Positions 1-6,296 of a DNA stretch of 7,106 nt are shown here, in pieces. Origin of the DNA: Lentisphaerota bacterium (GTDB taxonomy: Bacteria; Verrucomicrobiota; Kiritimatiellia; JAAZAB01); assembly GCA_020201415.1 (NCBI GenBank), contig JAIVGW010000022.1, positions 1 to 7,106 on the forward strand, given 5' to 3'. The notes under the pieces are model-generated. The model was not told where the DNA came from. It saw only the letters and a list, made by a program, of their open reading frames with translations, and made no database searches. Both the position numbers and the translations under genes were made by a program. The stretch's first letter is position 1. Each line of letters opens with the position of its first letter.

Positions 1-72
1 GTTGTAGCAGGTAGGGACGGCTCTCCGAGCCGTCCGGTTGTAGCAGGTAGGGACGGCTCTCCGAGCCGTCCG
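1..72. repeat. Exact 36-bp tandem repeat, two copies, each a stem-loop
   Basis: Bases 1-36 and 37-72 are identical. Each copy starts with GTTGTAGCAGGTAG and then holds a perfect 9-bp stem: GGACGGCTC at 15-23 with GAGCCGTCC at 27-35, and the same at 51-59 and 63-71, each with the 3-base loop TCC. There is no spacer between copies and no coding frame across them. The left copy touches the window edge, so more copies may lie upstream. The form is that of a REP-like or MITE-like dispersed intergenic element. Similar GTAGGGACG stem-loops are, to my recollection, common between genes in Kiritimatiellota-type genomes; I cannot check this here. Confidence 0.9.
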
Positions 73-105
73 CGGACGTTTCGGAGAAACGTCCCTACCT
101 GCAAT
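73..105 (-). repeat. Third, inverted and variant copy of the stem-loop repeat
   Basis: Read on the minus strand this unit carries the same GCAGGTAGGGACG block as the two copies to its left (plus-strand complement at 90-102), followed by a 9-bp stem formed by GGACGTTTC at 74-82 and GAAACGTCC at 86-94 with a 3-base loop GGA. Relative to the other copies two stem base pairs differ, and both sides of each pair changed together, so pairing is kept. The flanking block pairs with 43-55 of the second copy, so copies two and three form a larger 13-bp inverted repeat around both small hairpins. Confidence 0.85.
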
Positions 106-315
106 CGGGAAGGCGAGAGGTTTTGCAAGACCACTGTATAATGGAGAAAAAAGAGGGTTTCCGCCGCGGGCGGATCTGCCTGTGGCACGACACAACACCA
201 TCCGTTTCAGTTCCTGCTTAATGGTAGGACATTGAATAAATTTATTCTCATATTCTCCTGCTCAGATGATAAATCATTCATTCCAGAACGGCAGTCCGTA
301 AAAAAAGCGGATGAC
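106..315. other. Non-coding stretch downstream of the regulator gene
   Basis: I see no convincing gene here. It contains a consensus -10 hexamer TATAAT at 137-142 without a well-spaced -35 box or a gene to serve, a small GC hairpin (CCGCC 161-165 with GGCGG 169-173, loop of 3), and a perfect 14-bp AT palindrome GAATAAATTTATTC at 234-247. A run of seven A at 300-306 reads as T7 just after the stop of the minus-strand regulator. It lacks a strong stem directly before it, so it is at best a weak terminator. Confidence 0.5.
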
Positions 316-1098
316 TCAGGCCTTGACGCCGTCGGTCATGGCCGCGTCAACGCCGGCATGCCGTCGCCATGCGCCCGGGGTGCGGCCGAAATGGCGTTGG
401 AAACAGCGGTAAAAGTAGGATGGTTCCGGGAGGCCCACCCAGGCGCCGACTTCCTTGACGGATACGTTGCCCTGTTGCAACAGCTGCGAGGCGCGCCGCA
501 TGCGCAGGGCCTGTAGCCGGCGCATCAATGATTCGCCGGTTTCACGTCGTACCAGGCGGGTCAAAGTCGGCACGCTCATGTGTAGATGATGGGCGACATC
601 TTGCAGGCGGATCGGCTGCGCCAGGTTTTCTTCCAGAAACCGGTCCACCCGTGTGATGGACACCGGTTCATTAATTTCCTCGTCATGGTCCGGGTGTTCC
701 GCGCCTGGCCAGTCCAGGCCGTCCAGCAACGGGGCGATCAGCAGGGTGATCCGGGCCGTCAGGCGATCGCCCCTGCCGGGCCCGGCATTTTGCGCCTCCC
801 GGAACAAGTCGGCAACCGCGTCAGTCCGGAAAGGATGGCGCGGCGGCGCAGCACAGGGCGGTGGATTGGCCAGGCTGAACCAGATCACCAGTCGCCTTAC
901 GGTCGTCAGCGCCTGCCAGAGGTGCAGTGCGCCCGGGACGTGCAGGTGGGCCCAGCCTGAACACAGGCTTGACCCGCGCCTGTCCGTGCAGGCGGCCCGG
1001 CCCTGCATAATCCACATTGCCTCATAAAATCCGTGGCGGTGCGGCTTGAGCAGCATGCCGCGCGGCGAATAAGCGCCGCGCGGAAAAGGTTTTGACAA
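316..1098 (-). CDS. AraC/XylS-family transcriptional regulator
   Basis: Ligand-responsive DNA-binding regulator of 260 residues, a usual AraC size. The N-terminal part looks like the AraC cupin-type sensor: residues 18-29 read KPHRHGFYEAMW, the His-x-His-x-x-Tyr-Glu pattern typical of the sugar-binding arm. Residues about 151-246 are the double helix-turn-helix domain. The first HTH covers LQDVAHHLHMS and following residues; the second starts at VKEVGAWVGL and ends in the family signature FQRHFGRTPGAWRR. The start is TTG at 1098 because GGAGGG lies 7 bases upstream on the minus strand. A TTG at 1113 in the same frame would put that Shine-Dalgarno inside the gene, and the first ATG, 14 codons further in, has none. 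It is transcribed away from the DUF4838 genes and probably controls them through the repeats at 1254-1291. The ligand is unknown. The family call is firm; the target is inferred from position. Confidence 0.92.
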   Translation of the reverse strand: MSKPFPRGAYSPRGMLLKPHRHGFYEAMWIMQGRAACTDRRGSSLCSGWAHLHVPGALHLWQALTTVRRLVIWFSLANPPPCAAPPRHPFRTDAVADLFREAQNAGPGRGDRLTARITLLIAPLLDGLDWPGAEHPDHDEEINEPVSITRVDRFLEENLAQPIRLQDVAHHLHMSVPTLTRLVRRETGESLMRRLQALRMRRASQLLQQGNVSVKEVGAWVGLPEPSYFYRCFQRHFGRTPGAWRRHAGVDAAMTDGVKA

Positions 1099-1111
1099 AG
1101 CAAAACCCTCC
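1096..1111 (-). promoter_or_regulatory. Ribosome binding site and TTG start of the AraC-type regulator
   Basis: On the minus strand GGAGGG (1111 to 1106) is followed by seven bases and TTG (1098-1096). This spacing is ideal and decides the start among the in-frame TTG codons. The Shine-Dalgarno is also one arm of the inverted repeat 1104-1112/1143-1151. Confidence 0.65.
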
Positions 1112-1151
1112 AAATATCAAAAAAAACCGTATGTATGTTTACTGGAGGGTT
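1104..1151 (-). promoter_or_regulatory. Inverted repeat able to hide the regulator's ribosome binding site
   Basis: On the plus strand AACCCTCCA (1104-1112) and TGGAGGGTT (1143-1151) are perfect 9-bp reverse complements separated by 30 bases. In the minus-strand leader RNA the first arm (AACCCTCCA) is made before the Shine-Dalgarno arm (TGGAGGGTT), so folding would close the ribosome binding site of the regulator gene. The loop includes a run of eight U (from A8 at 1119-1126). Pairing is seen in the sequence; a role in translation control is inference. Confidence 0.45.
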
Positions 1152-1184
1152 CACGCCTTTGGCGTGACAGGTGCGCTGCCTGTC
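1151..1184. repeat. Two abutting hairpins in the divergent control region
   Basis: TCACGCC (1151-1157) pairs with GGCGTGA (1161-1167) around a TTT loop. GACAGG (1166-1171) pairs with CCTGTC (1179-1184) around a 7-base loop. The two stems share two bases (1166-1167), so they are alternatives or must fray where they meet. Neither is followed by a T run, so they are not ordinary terminators. They lie in the likely leader of the regulator mRNA directly before the RBS-sequestering arm, and could equally be remains of a dispersed stem-loop repeat. Confidence 0.55.
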
Positions 1185-1243
1185 CAGCTTTAGCGGGATC
1201 GCAACCGTCCGGACTTTTGAAAGTAACACTTCAATTAGAGTTG

Positions 1244-1272
1244 AATATAGCAGATATGATCGAAAAGTACAA
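1244..1272 (-). promoter_or_regulatory. Possible promoter of the AraC-type regulator
   Basis: On the minus strand TTGTAC (1272-1267) and TATATT (1249-1244) are separated by 17 bases. The -10 matches consensus at five of six positions; the -35 matches only at TTG. It points at the regulator and would give a leader of roughly 140 bases. The left direct repeat (1254-1270) lies across its spacer and -35, so bound regulator would block it, which fits autorepression. Inferred from hexamers only. Confidence 0.4.
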
Positions 1273-1291
1273 TTATATGATCGAAAAATGC
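1254..1291. promoter_or_regulatory. Probable AraC-type operator: two direct half-sites 21 bp apart
   Basis: ATATGATCGAAAAGTAC (1254-1270) and ATATGATCGAAAAATGC (1275-1291) match at 15 of 17 positions, the first 13 without a break. Their starts are 21 bp apart, two turns of the helix, so both face the same side. Directly repeated 17-bp half-sites at 21-bp spacing are the known arrangement for AraC at araI1/araI2. The right half-site ends two bases before a possible -35 of the first DUF4838 gene, as expected for an activator touching RNA polymerase. Binding by the neighbouring regulator is inferred. Confidence 0.7.
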
Positions 1292-1293
1292 AT

Positions 1294-1321
1294 TTGCCGG
1301 CCAGCCTTGTTCTGGTAGTTT
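1294..1321 (+). promoter_or_regulatory. Possible activator-dependent promoter for the first DUF4838 gene
   Basis: TTGCCG (1294-1299), a 16-base spacer and TAGTTT (1316-1321) preceded by TGG at 1313-1315, an extended -10 form. Both hexamers are poor, as is common where an AraC protein supplies activation. The site directly follows the right operator half-site and would give a leader of about 35 bases to the ATG at 1364. Confidence 0.35.
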
Positions 1322-1363
1322 CATTTGCGTGATGCATTGACCGGATAATTGACGGGAGGAATC

Positions 1364-3796
1364 ATGAAGACAGGGTTCAAGCAGCATTGCGGATGGGTGT
1401 TTTGCTGGTTGTTGGCGATGGGTGCGGCGTCCGGCGCTCAGTTGGTTCAGGACGGCGCGGCGCGCGCCCAGATCGTTATTGCGGAAAATCCGCCGCGCAT
1501 GGTGAGTCTGGCGGCGCAGGAGTTGCAGGAGCATCTGAATAAAATCAGCGGGGCCGAACTGCCGATAGTGCATGAACCCTCCGCCGACCTGCCGGTCAAG
1601 GTGTATGTAGGGCGCAGCCGGTTTACCGATGAACTGGGAATAACCGATGAAGGGCTCAAGTACGGCGCTTTCCGGATGGTTGCCGGGGCGGATTGGCTGG
1701 TATTGCTGGGCCGTGATTTTGACTTTGTTCCCCCCGAGTCCGTGCCGGCCAACCGCAGAGATGACGCACGTGCTCTGGCGGAATGGGACCGGTTGACGGC
1801 CGATCGGACGGACACGGCCTGGGGCAATCCGATGGGCAGCATCTGGCGTTCTTTCAATGAGCCCATGCAGATCTGGGCGCACGACGAGGGCGGATCGTTG
1901 AATGCCGTTTACGAATTCCTGCGCATGCTGGGAGTGCGCTGGTACATGCCTGGGGAGCTGGGTGCGGTTATGCCTCAAATGACATCCATCACCCTGCCAA
2001 TGTTGGACGTGACGGTGCGCCCGGATCATGCCCTGCGGCAGTTTACCGGTCCGGCCTACATGAACGCGCCGCGGGATGCCGTCCTGTGGGGGCGCCGTCT
2101 GCGTCTGAATTACGGATATGAATTGCTGGGTGTGGGACAGAAGACCCACGGATTGAGCAATGTGCATGCGCGGCGGGAAATGCAGGAGGCGCACCCGGAA
2201 TACTATGCCATGATGGGTGATGGGCGGCGTGACACAACTTCGCGCGGCACCGGGCATGTATGTTTCTCATCAGAGGGCTTGCAGCGGGAGGCGGCCAACT
2301 ATGTACGGGCGGTTTTCGATATTTATAACGAGCCGACCATTCAGCTTTCGCCCCAGGACGGCTTGCGCATGTGCCAGTGCGAAAAATGCCGCGAGTTGAC
2401 GGTTTCCGATGCAGTATGGGGGTTCCTGGACCGTGTGGCGCGCGAGGTGTACAAGACCCACCCGGACCGACTGATCATCGGTGCGGCCTATACTGGTTAC
2501 CGCGAGCCGCCGGCATCCATTGACCAGCTCAGTCCCAACCTGGCGCTCAGGATCAATAACGTGGGGCGGCCCACTCTGGACGTGCCGGAACGCTGGGAAT
2601 GGTACAGCAATCTAATTGAGAGCTGGCGCACCAAAGTCAGTTCCGGCAAGATCGTGCGTGTGGAGAATAATTATTACAACGCCGTCATTCATCCGCGCAT
2701 GATGGCCAGGGACTTGCAATATATGCAAGGTCTTTCATTGGGCGAAATGAATGAAGTCAGCCGGATGCAGGTGACGGAAGGGCGGGGTCAGACCTGGGGG
2801 AGTCCGGGGCTTAATCATCTGAATCTGTATGTCAATGCCGCCTACTTATGGGATGCCGGTCAGGACCTGGATGCCTTACTGGCCGAATACTATGATCTGT
2901 TTTACGGTCCGGCCGCTGAGGCCATGCGCACGGCTTTTGAGTTTGCCGAAGCCGGGTATACCCGGGAAGGGCGGGCGCAAATGGAACTACCGGAACGCAT
3001 CAGATTTCTGGAATTATTGCATGCGGCGCGGGATCAGGCGGGTGACGGGATGCACGCGCAGCGCATACAATGTGTCATTGACGAACTGGATGACCTGGAC
3101 AAGTTGCGCGACATGCAAGAAGTCAATTCAAAGCGCGCGGATGCGCTCCAGTACAGTTGCTGGAACCTGGACAACGGCAAGTGGGATGCCGCATGGAAAG
3201 AGGCCGTTGTGGATGGCCGACTGGAAGAAGGCTTCTGGCGGCAGCGTGGCAAGTTGCAGATGCCCGATGGCGTCGGTAAACTCAAACATGCCACAAGTAT
3301 CAGCCTGTTGCCGGGGCGCGGTTTCTTGTGTGTCGGCATAGTTTGCCGCGAGAGTTCCGGGCAGCCGCTTAATGTTTCCACCACTGAAAACAACGATCCA
3401 CGGATCATCGAGGGCGATCATGTGGAACTGTTGCTGGAAACGGATGCCCATGCCTTTTACCGGATCGTGGTCAATCCTGCCGGCGCCGTATGGGATATGG
3501 ACATGTCGGAGGATGGAGTGGGCGCGGTCTGGACTTCCAATACCGAGGTGGCCGTGGCCATCGGCGATGATCACTGGACGGTGGAAATGCATATTCCATT
3601 AGTGCCGGAAGATGAAGGCGCGGGCGATCCCAACCATTTCGTGCTTTACCGGCGCATTCCCTCCCAACTCTGGCCCTGGCATTTCAACCTGAGCCGGGTG
3701 CGGGTGCGCGATGGGGAGGTGGAACTGTCTGTATTTGCGCCTTTAACCAATGGTGATTTTCACGATCGTGTCAATTTCGGGCGGTTGGTGCGCTGA
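1364..3796 (+). CDS. Exported DUF4838-type glycosidase-like protein with CBM9-like C-terminus (copy 1)
   Basis: 810-residue exported protein, probably acting on a polysaccharide outside the cytoplasm; no activity can be assigned. Residues 1-25 form a signal peptide (MKTGFKQH, hydrophobic core from G10, cleavage after SGA). Residues about 26-200 resemble the N-terminal domain of GH67/GH20-type enzymes, with KISGAELPIV and EGGSLNAVYEFL near 175-186. The DUF4838 core follows: HPEYY 277-281, SPQD 329-332, CQCEKC 337-342, VEN 433-435, GEMNEVS 460-466. From about 600 a CBM9/DOMON-like domain begins with DNGKWDAAW (603-611) and continues through DHVELLLE (685-692). A helical stretch lies between. 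Conserved acidic candidates for catalysis are D332, E434, E461 and E464; this is inference. The start is ATG 1364, with GGAGG at 1355-1359; an upstream in-frame TTG at 1349 lies ahead of that Shine-Dalgarno. The nearest relative in view is the next gene, 79 bp downstream. Confidence 0.85.
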   Translation: MKTGFKQHCGWVFCWLLAMGAASGAQLVQDGAARAQIVIAENPPRMVSLAAQELQEHLNKISGAELPIVHEPSADLPVKVYVGRSRFTDELGITDEGLKYGAFRMVAGADWLVLLGRDFDFVPPESVPANRRDDARALAEWDRLTADRTDTAWGNPMGSIWRSFNEPMQIWAHDEGGSLNAVYEFLRMLGVRWYMPGELGAVMPQMTSITLPMLDVTVRPDHALRQFTGPAYMNAPRDAVLWGRRLRLNYGYELLGVGQKTHGLSNVHARREMQEAHPEYYAMMGDGRRDTTSRGTGHVCFSSEGLQREAANYVRAVFDIYNEPTIQLSPQDGLRMCQCEKCRELTVSDAVWGFLDRVAREVYKTHPDRLIIGAAYTGYREPPASIDQLSPNLALRINNVGRPTLDVPERWEWYSNLIESWRTKVSSGKIVRVENNYYNAVIHPRMMARDLQYMQGLSLGEMNEVSRMQVTEGRGQTWGSPGLNHLNLYVNAAYLWDAGQDLDALLAEYYDLFYGPAAEAMRTAFEFAEAGYTREGRAQMELPERIRFLELLHAARDQAGDGMHAQRIQCVIDELDDLDKLRDMQEVNSKRADALQYSCWNLDNGKWDAAWKEAVVDGRLEEGFWRQRGKLQMPDGVGKLKHATSISLLPGRGFLCVGIVCRESSGQPLNVSTTENNDPRIIEGDHVELLLETDAHAFYRIVVNPAGAVWDMDMSEDGVGAVWTSNTEVAVAIGDDHWTVEMHIPLVPEDEGAGDPNHFVLYRRIPSQLWPWHFNLSRVRVRDGEVELSVFAPLTNGDFHDRVNFGRLVR

Positions 3797-3828
3797 TACG
3801 CGGCGATGTTTCTGGAAGTCAATTTTAC

Positions 3829-3837
3829 TGGTATAAT
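3829..3837 (+). promoter_or_regulatory. Extended -10 promoter element before the second DUF4838 gene
   Basis: TGGTATAAT is a full match to the extended -10 consensus (TGn followed by TATAAT), 39 bp before the ATG at 3876 and inside the 79-bp gap after copy 1. No good -35 lies at the right distance, which extended -10 promoters tolerate. It would let copy 2 be transcribed on its own. Neither AraC-type half-site is repeated here, so this promoter may be independent of the regulator. Confidence 0.5.
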
Positions 3838-3841
3838 TAAT

Positions 3842-3858
3842 CCCGGGCATTTTCCGGG
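3842..3858 (+). other. Short hairpin in the leader of the second DUF4838 gene
   Basis: CCCGG (3842-3846) pairs with CCGGG (3854-3858) around a 7-base loop, just upstream of the Shine-Dalgarno AAAGGAGG (3863-3870). No T run follows, so it does not look like a terminator for copy 1. It may protect the 5' end of the copy 2 message. Confidence 0.35.
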
Positions 3859-3875
3859 TGGCAAAGGAGGATGAT

Positions 3876-6269
3876 ATGCAGCGCAGCATTATGTTGTGTG
3901 GTATGTTGGCGGTGTTAACGCAACTCGTCGGTGGGGTGGTGCGGGCCGATGAGGCTTTGCTGGTTCAGCAAGGCCAGCCTCGTGCCCAAATCGTTATTGC
4001 TGAAAACCCGCCGCGCATGGTGGACCTGGCGGCCAGGGAGTTGCAGGCATATATGGCTAAAATCAGTGGCGCCGAATTGCCGATTGTGACGACGCCTGGC
4101 TCGGATTATCCTTTAAAAATTTATGTTGGTAAAAGCGCCGGCACCGAAAAGCTGGGTTTGGCGGACGACGATCTTAAGTATGGCGCTTATCGTATAGTGC
4201 CCGGCCCGGACTATTTGGTTTTGCTGGGCCAGGACGCCGACTTCGTGCCGCCGGAACCCTATGCCCATGATCGCAGTGATACGGAACGCGCGCAACGTGA
4301 ATGGGAGGAATTAACCGGGGCGACCTGGCGCAATCCGATTGTGGGACTTTATCGCGCGTATGACAAAGATACGGGATTCTGGCAGCAGGATGAGGGCGGC
4401 TCTTTGAATGCGGTTTACGGATTTCTGTATGACCTGGGGGTGCGCTGGTACATGCCCGGCGACCTGGGCGAGGTGGTGCCGGAGATGACCGATGTGCCCA
4501 TGCCGGCCGGGGCCAAGACGGTCCATCCGGACTACCGGGTCCGCCTTTGGCTGGGCACCGGCACCGCCCCCTGGGACGACATGATCTGGGAACGCCGGAT
4601 AGGTATGAATGCCTATCATGAAACATTGGGCGTAGGCGGGTTGACGCATGGCATGGCCGCGGTACACCATAGCGCCGCCATGCAAGAGGCGCATCCGGAA
4701 TATTACGCGCTCTATGGCGGCCAGCGCGATAACGTAACGCGCGGCACGGGCCATGCCTGCTTTTCCTCGGATGGATTGCTCCAGGAAGCCGTGAACTATG
4801 TGCGCGCGGTCTATGACATCTTCGGATCTCCCTGCATCCAGTTGTCGCCCCAGGACGGCATTCGCCAGTGCCAGTGTGAGCAGTGCCTGCAGTATGCCTC
4901 CACCTCCGATTATGTCTTCGGGTTTTTTGACCGCGTGGCGCGCGAGGTTTACAAGACCCATCCGGACCGGATCATCCTGGGCGCCGCCTACAGCAGTTAC
5001 CAGCAGCCGCCTTCCAACGTCGAAAAGTTCTCGCCCAACGTGGCGATGTCATTGAATAACAGGGGCCGGCCGCGTTTCGGGCATGAGGAATACTGGCAGA
5101 AATATTGGGAGTCCGTGCAGGGATGGCGTGAAAAGCTCGCTCCGGGCCGGATTTTGCGGGTGGAAAACCATATTTACAGCGGCAGTGGCGGTAAAGCACG
5201 GGGTCAGCCGGTGCGCAATCCCGTGATTGCGCCCCGTGCCTTCGCTCGTGATCTGAAGGCCATGCAGGGGATTTCCATGGGCGAACGCAATGAAGTCAGC
5301 CGCGGCGGCGGACGCAGTTTCCGGAGCCCGGCTGTCGATCATTTGAATTACTATGTCAACGCCCGCTATCTGTGGGATGCGGACCAGGATATTGAAGTCC
5401 TGCTGGATGAATATTACCGGTTATTCTTCGGTCCCGCGGGCGAGGCGATGCGGCAGGCCAATGATTTTCTGGAGTCTGAGTTAAGTCAACCCGGGGCGCG
5501 TAGCACCAGTATTGAAGCCCGTGTCCGGTATGTCCAGATGGTCCAGGCAGCTCGCGCAGTGGCCGGCGAATCGGTTTACGGTCAGCGGGTGGATCGCATG
5601 CTGAACGAACTGGCCTCGCTGGAGGAGTTCCAGCGCATGCAGCAGGAAGAGCAGGCGGCCGCGGCTGCGCGCTTGACAGGACCGGTAGCCGTGGCAGCCG
5701 ATCTGGCCCAGGGCCAGGAGGCGCAGGTTTACGAAATGCGCAATCTGCACACCGGCGAAGAGCCCGACATGCGGACCACATTCACCGTGGCCTGGGATGC
5801 GGACGGGGTGATCTTCGATTTCGTTTGTTACGATCCGGACATGGAAAATTTATGTGTCAGCAAGGACGTTTGGGGCGGCGACAGCGTGGCGATCCTGCTG
5901 GAATCGCCGTTCCATGCCTATTACCAGATCGAGATAAATCCCGATGGCGATGTCTTCGATGCCGATCGCGAGTACGGACGGATGAACCAAACTTGGACGG
6001 CGCAGGCGGTGGTGGAAACCGAACGCGGCCCTGATTTCTGGCGGGTCAAGGTGCGCTTGCCGGTGGCCGATGAAGCGGCAGGTGAGGGCGATCCGATGAA
6101 TTTTGTCGTGGGCAACAAGCCTACGGCTGATGCGCCCTGGTTTTTCAACGTGGGCCGGGTCAGAGTGCGTGATTTTGCCAAAACCGCCTACGCCTTTTCG
6201 CCGACGGGCGGCGGTTATCATGTGCCGTTAAAGTTTGCGCGCCTGATCGCCAATGAAGGCGCGGAGTGA
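3876..6269 (+). CDS. Exported DUF4838-type glycosidase-like protein with CBM9-like C-terminus (copy 2)
   Basis: 797-residue paralogue of the preceding gene. Signal peptide at 1-24 (MQRSIMLCGMLAVL..., cleavage after VRA). The same domain order follows, with long identical runs such as RAQIVIAENPPRMV, KISGAELPIV and DRVAREVYKTHPDR. Core motifs: DEGGS 172-176, HPEYY 273-277, SPQD 324-327, CQCEQC 332-337, VEN 429-431, GERNEVS 469-475. It carries an extra glycine- and basic-rich insert after VENHIY, where copy 1 reads VENNYYNAVI. The C-terminal CBM9/DOMON-like part is more typical than in copy 1 around AWDADG (639-644) and YDPDMEN (652-658), but lacks copy 1's DGKWDAAW-like opening. The start is ATG 3876, five bases after AAAGGAGG (3863-3870); a GTG at 3858 in frame sits before that Shine-Dalgarno and is rejected. 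Exported location is firm; substrate and activity are unknown. Confidence 0.85.
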   Translation: MQRSIMLCGMLAVLTQLVGGVVRADEALLVQQGQPRAQIVIAENPPRMVDLAARELQAYMAKISGAELPIVTTPGSDYPLKIYVGKSAGTEKLGLADDDLKYGAYRIVPGPDYLVLLGQDADFVPPEPYAHDRSDTERAQREWEELTGATWRNPIVGLYRAYDKDTGFWQQDEGGSLNAVYGFLYDLGVRWYMPGDLGEVVPEMTDVPMPAGAKTVHPDYRVRLWLGTGTAPWDDMIWERRIGMNAYHETLGVGGLTHGMAAVHHSAAMQEAHPEYYALYGGQRDNVTRGTGHACFSSDGLLQEAVNYVRAVYDIFGSPCIQLSPQDGIRQCQCEQCLQYASTSDYVFGFFDRVAREVYKTHPDRIILGAAYSSYQQPPSNVEKFSPNVAMSLNNRGRPRFGHEEYWQKYWESVQGWREKLAPGRILRVENHIYSGSGGKARGQPVRNPVIAPRAFARDLKAMQGISMGERNEVSRGGGRSFRSPAVDHLNYYVNARYLWDADQDIEVLLDEYYRLFFGPAGEAMRQANDFLESELSQPGARSTSIEARVRYVQMVQAARAVAGESVYGQRVDRMLNELASLEEFQRMQQEEQAAAAARLTGPVAVAADLAQGQEAQVYEMRNLHTGEEPDMRTTFTVAWDADGVIFDFVCYDPDMENLCVSKDVWGGDSVAILLESPFHAYYQIEINPDGDVFDADREYGRMNQTWTAQAVVETERGPDFWRVKVRLPVADEAAGEGDPMNFVVGNKPTADAPWFFNVGRVRVRDFAKTAYAFSPTGGGYHVPLKFARLIANEGAE

Positions 6270-6296
6270 ACTGACGGGCCGGCAGGTATGAGATTT

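Noticed and set aside
1..105. CRISPR array
   Set aside because: The 36-bp length fits a CRISPR repeat, but copies are contiguous without spacers, the third is inverted, and no cas gene is present.
137..142. Perfect TATAAT as a working promoter
   Set aside because: The nearest -35-like hexamer TTGCAA (123-128) is only 8 bases away and no gene follows on that strand.
234..247. 14-bp perfect AT palindrome as an operator
   Set aside because: A palindrome of this size is expected by chance about once in a few kilobases of AT-rich sequence, and no promoter or gene lies beside it.
295..311. Rho-independent terminator for the regulator
   Set aside because: There is a T7 run on the minus strand, but only a 4-bp stem spans it and no stem precedes it.
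232..516. Plus-strand open frame of 94 codons starting with TTG
   Set aside because: Two thirds of it is antisense to the helix-turn-helix end of the regulator; there is no good Shine-Dalgarno and no family resemblance.
906..1337. Minus-strand open frame of 143 codons spanning the divergent control region
   Set aside because: It overlaps the regulator in another frame and runs through the operator and hairpins; no domain and no ribosome binding site.
1344..1349. GATAAT as the -10 of the first DUF4838 gene
   Set aside because: Transcription would begin at about the Shine-Dalgarno (1354-1359), leaving no room for ribosome loading.
1235..2257. Long minus-strand open frame of 340 codons over the start of the first DUF4838 gene
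   Set aside because: It lies antisense to a gene with clear family motifs and a signal peptide, has a His/Gln/Arg-rich composition typical of shadow frames in GC-rich DNA, and shows no recognisable domain.
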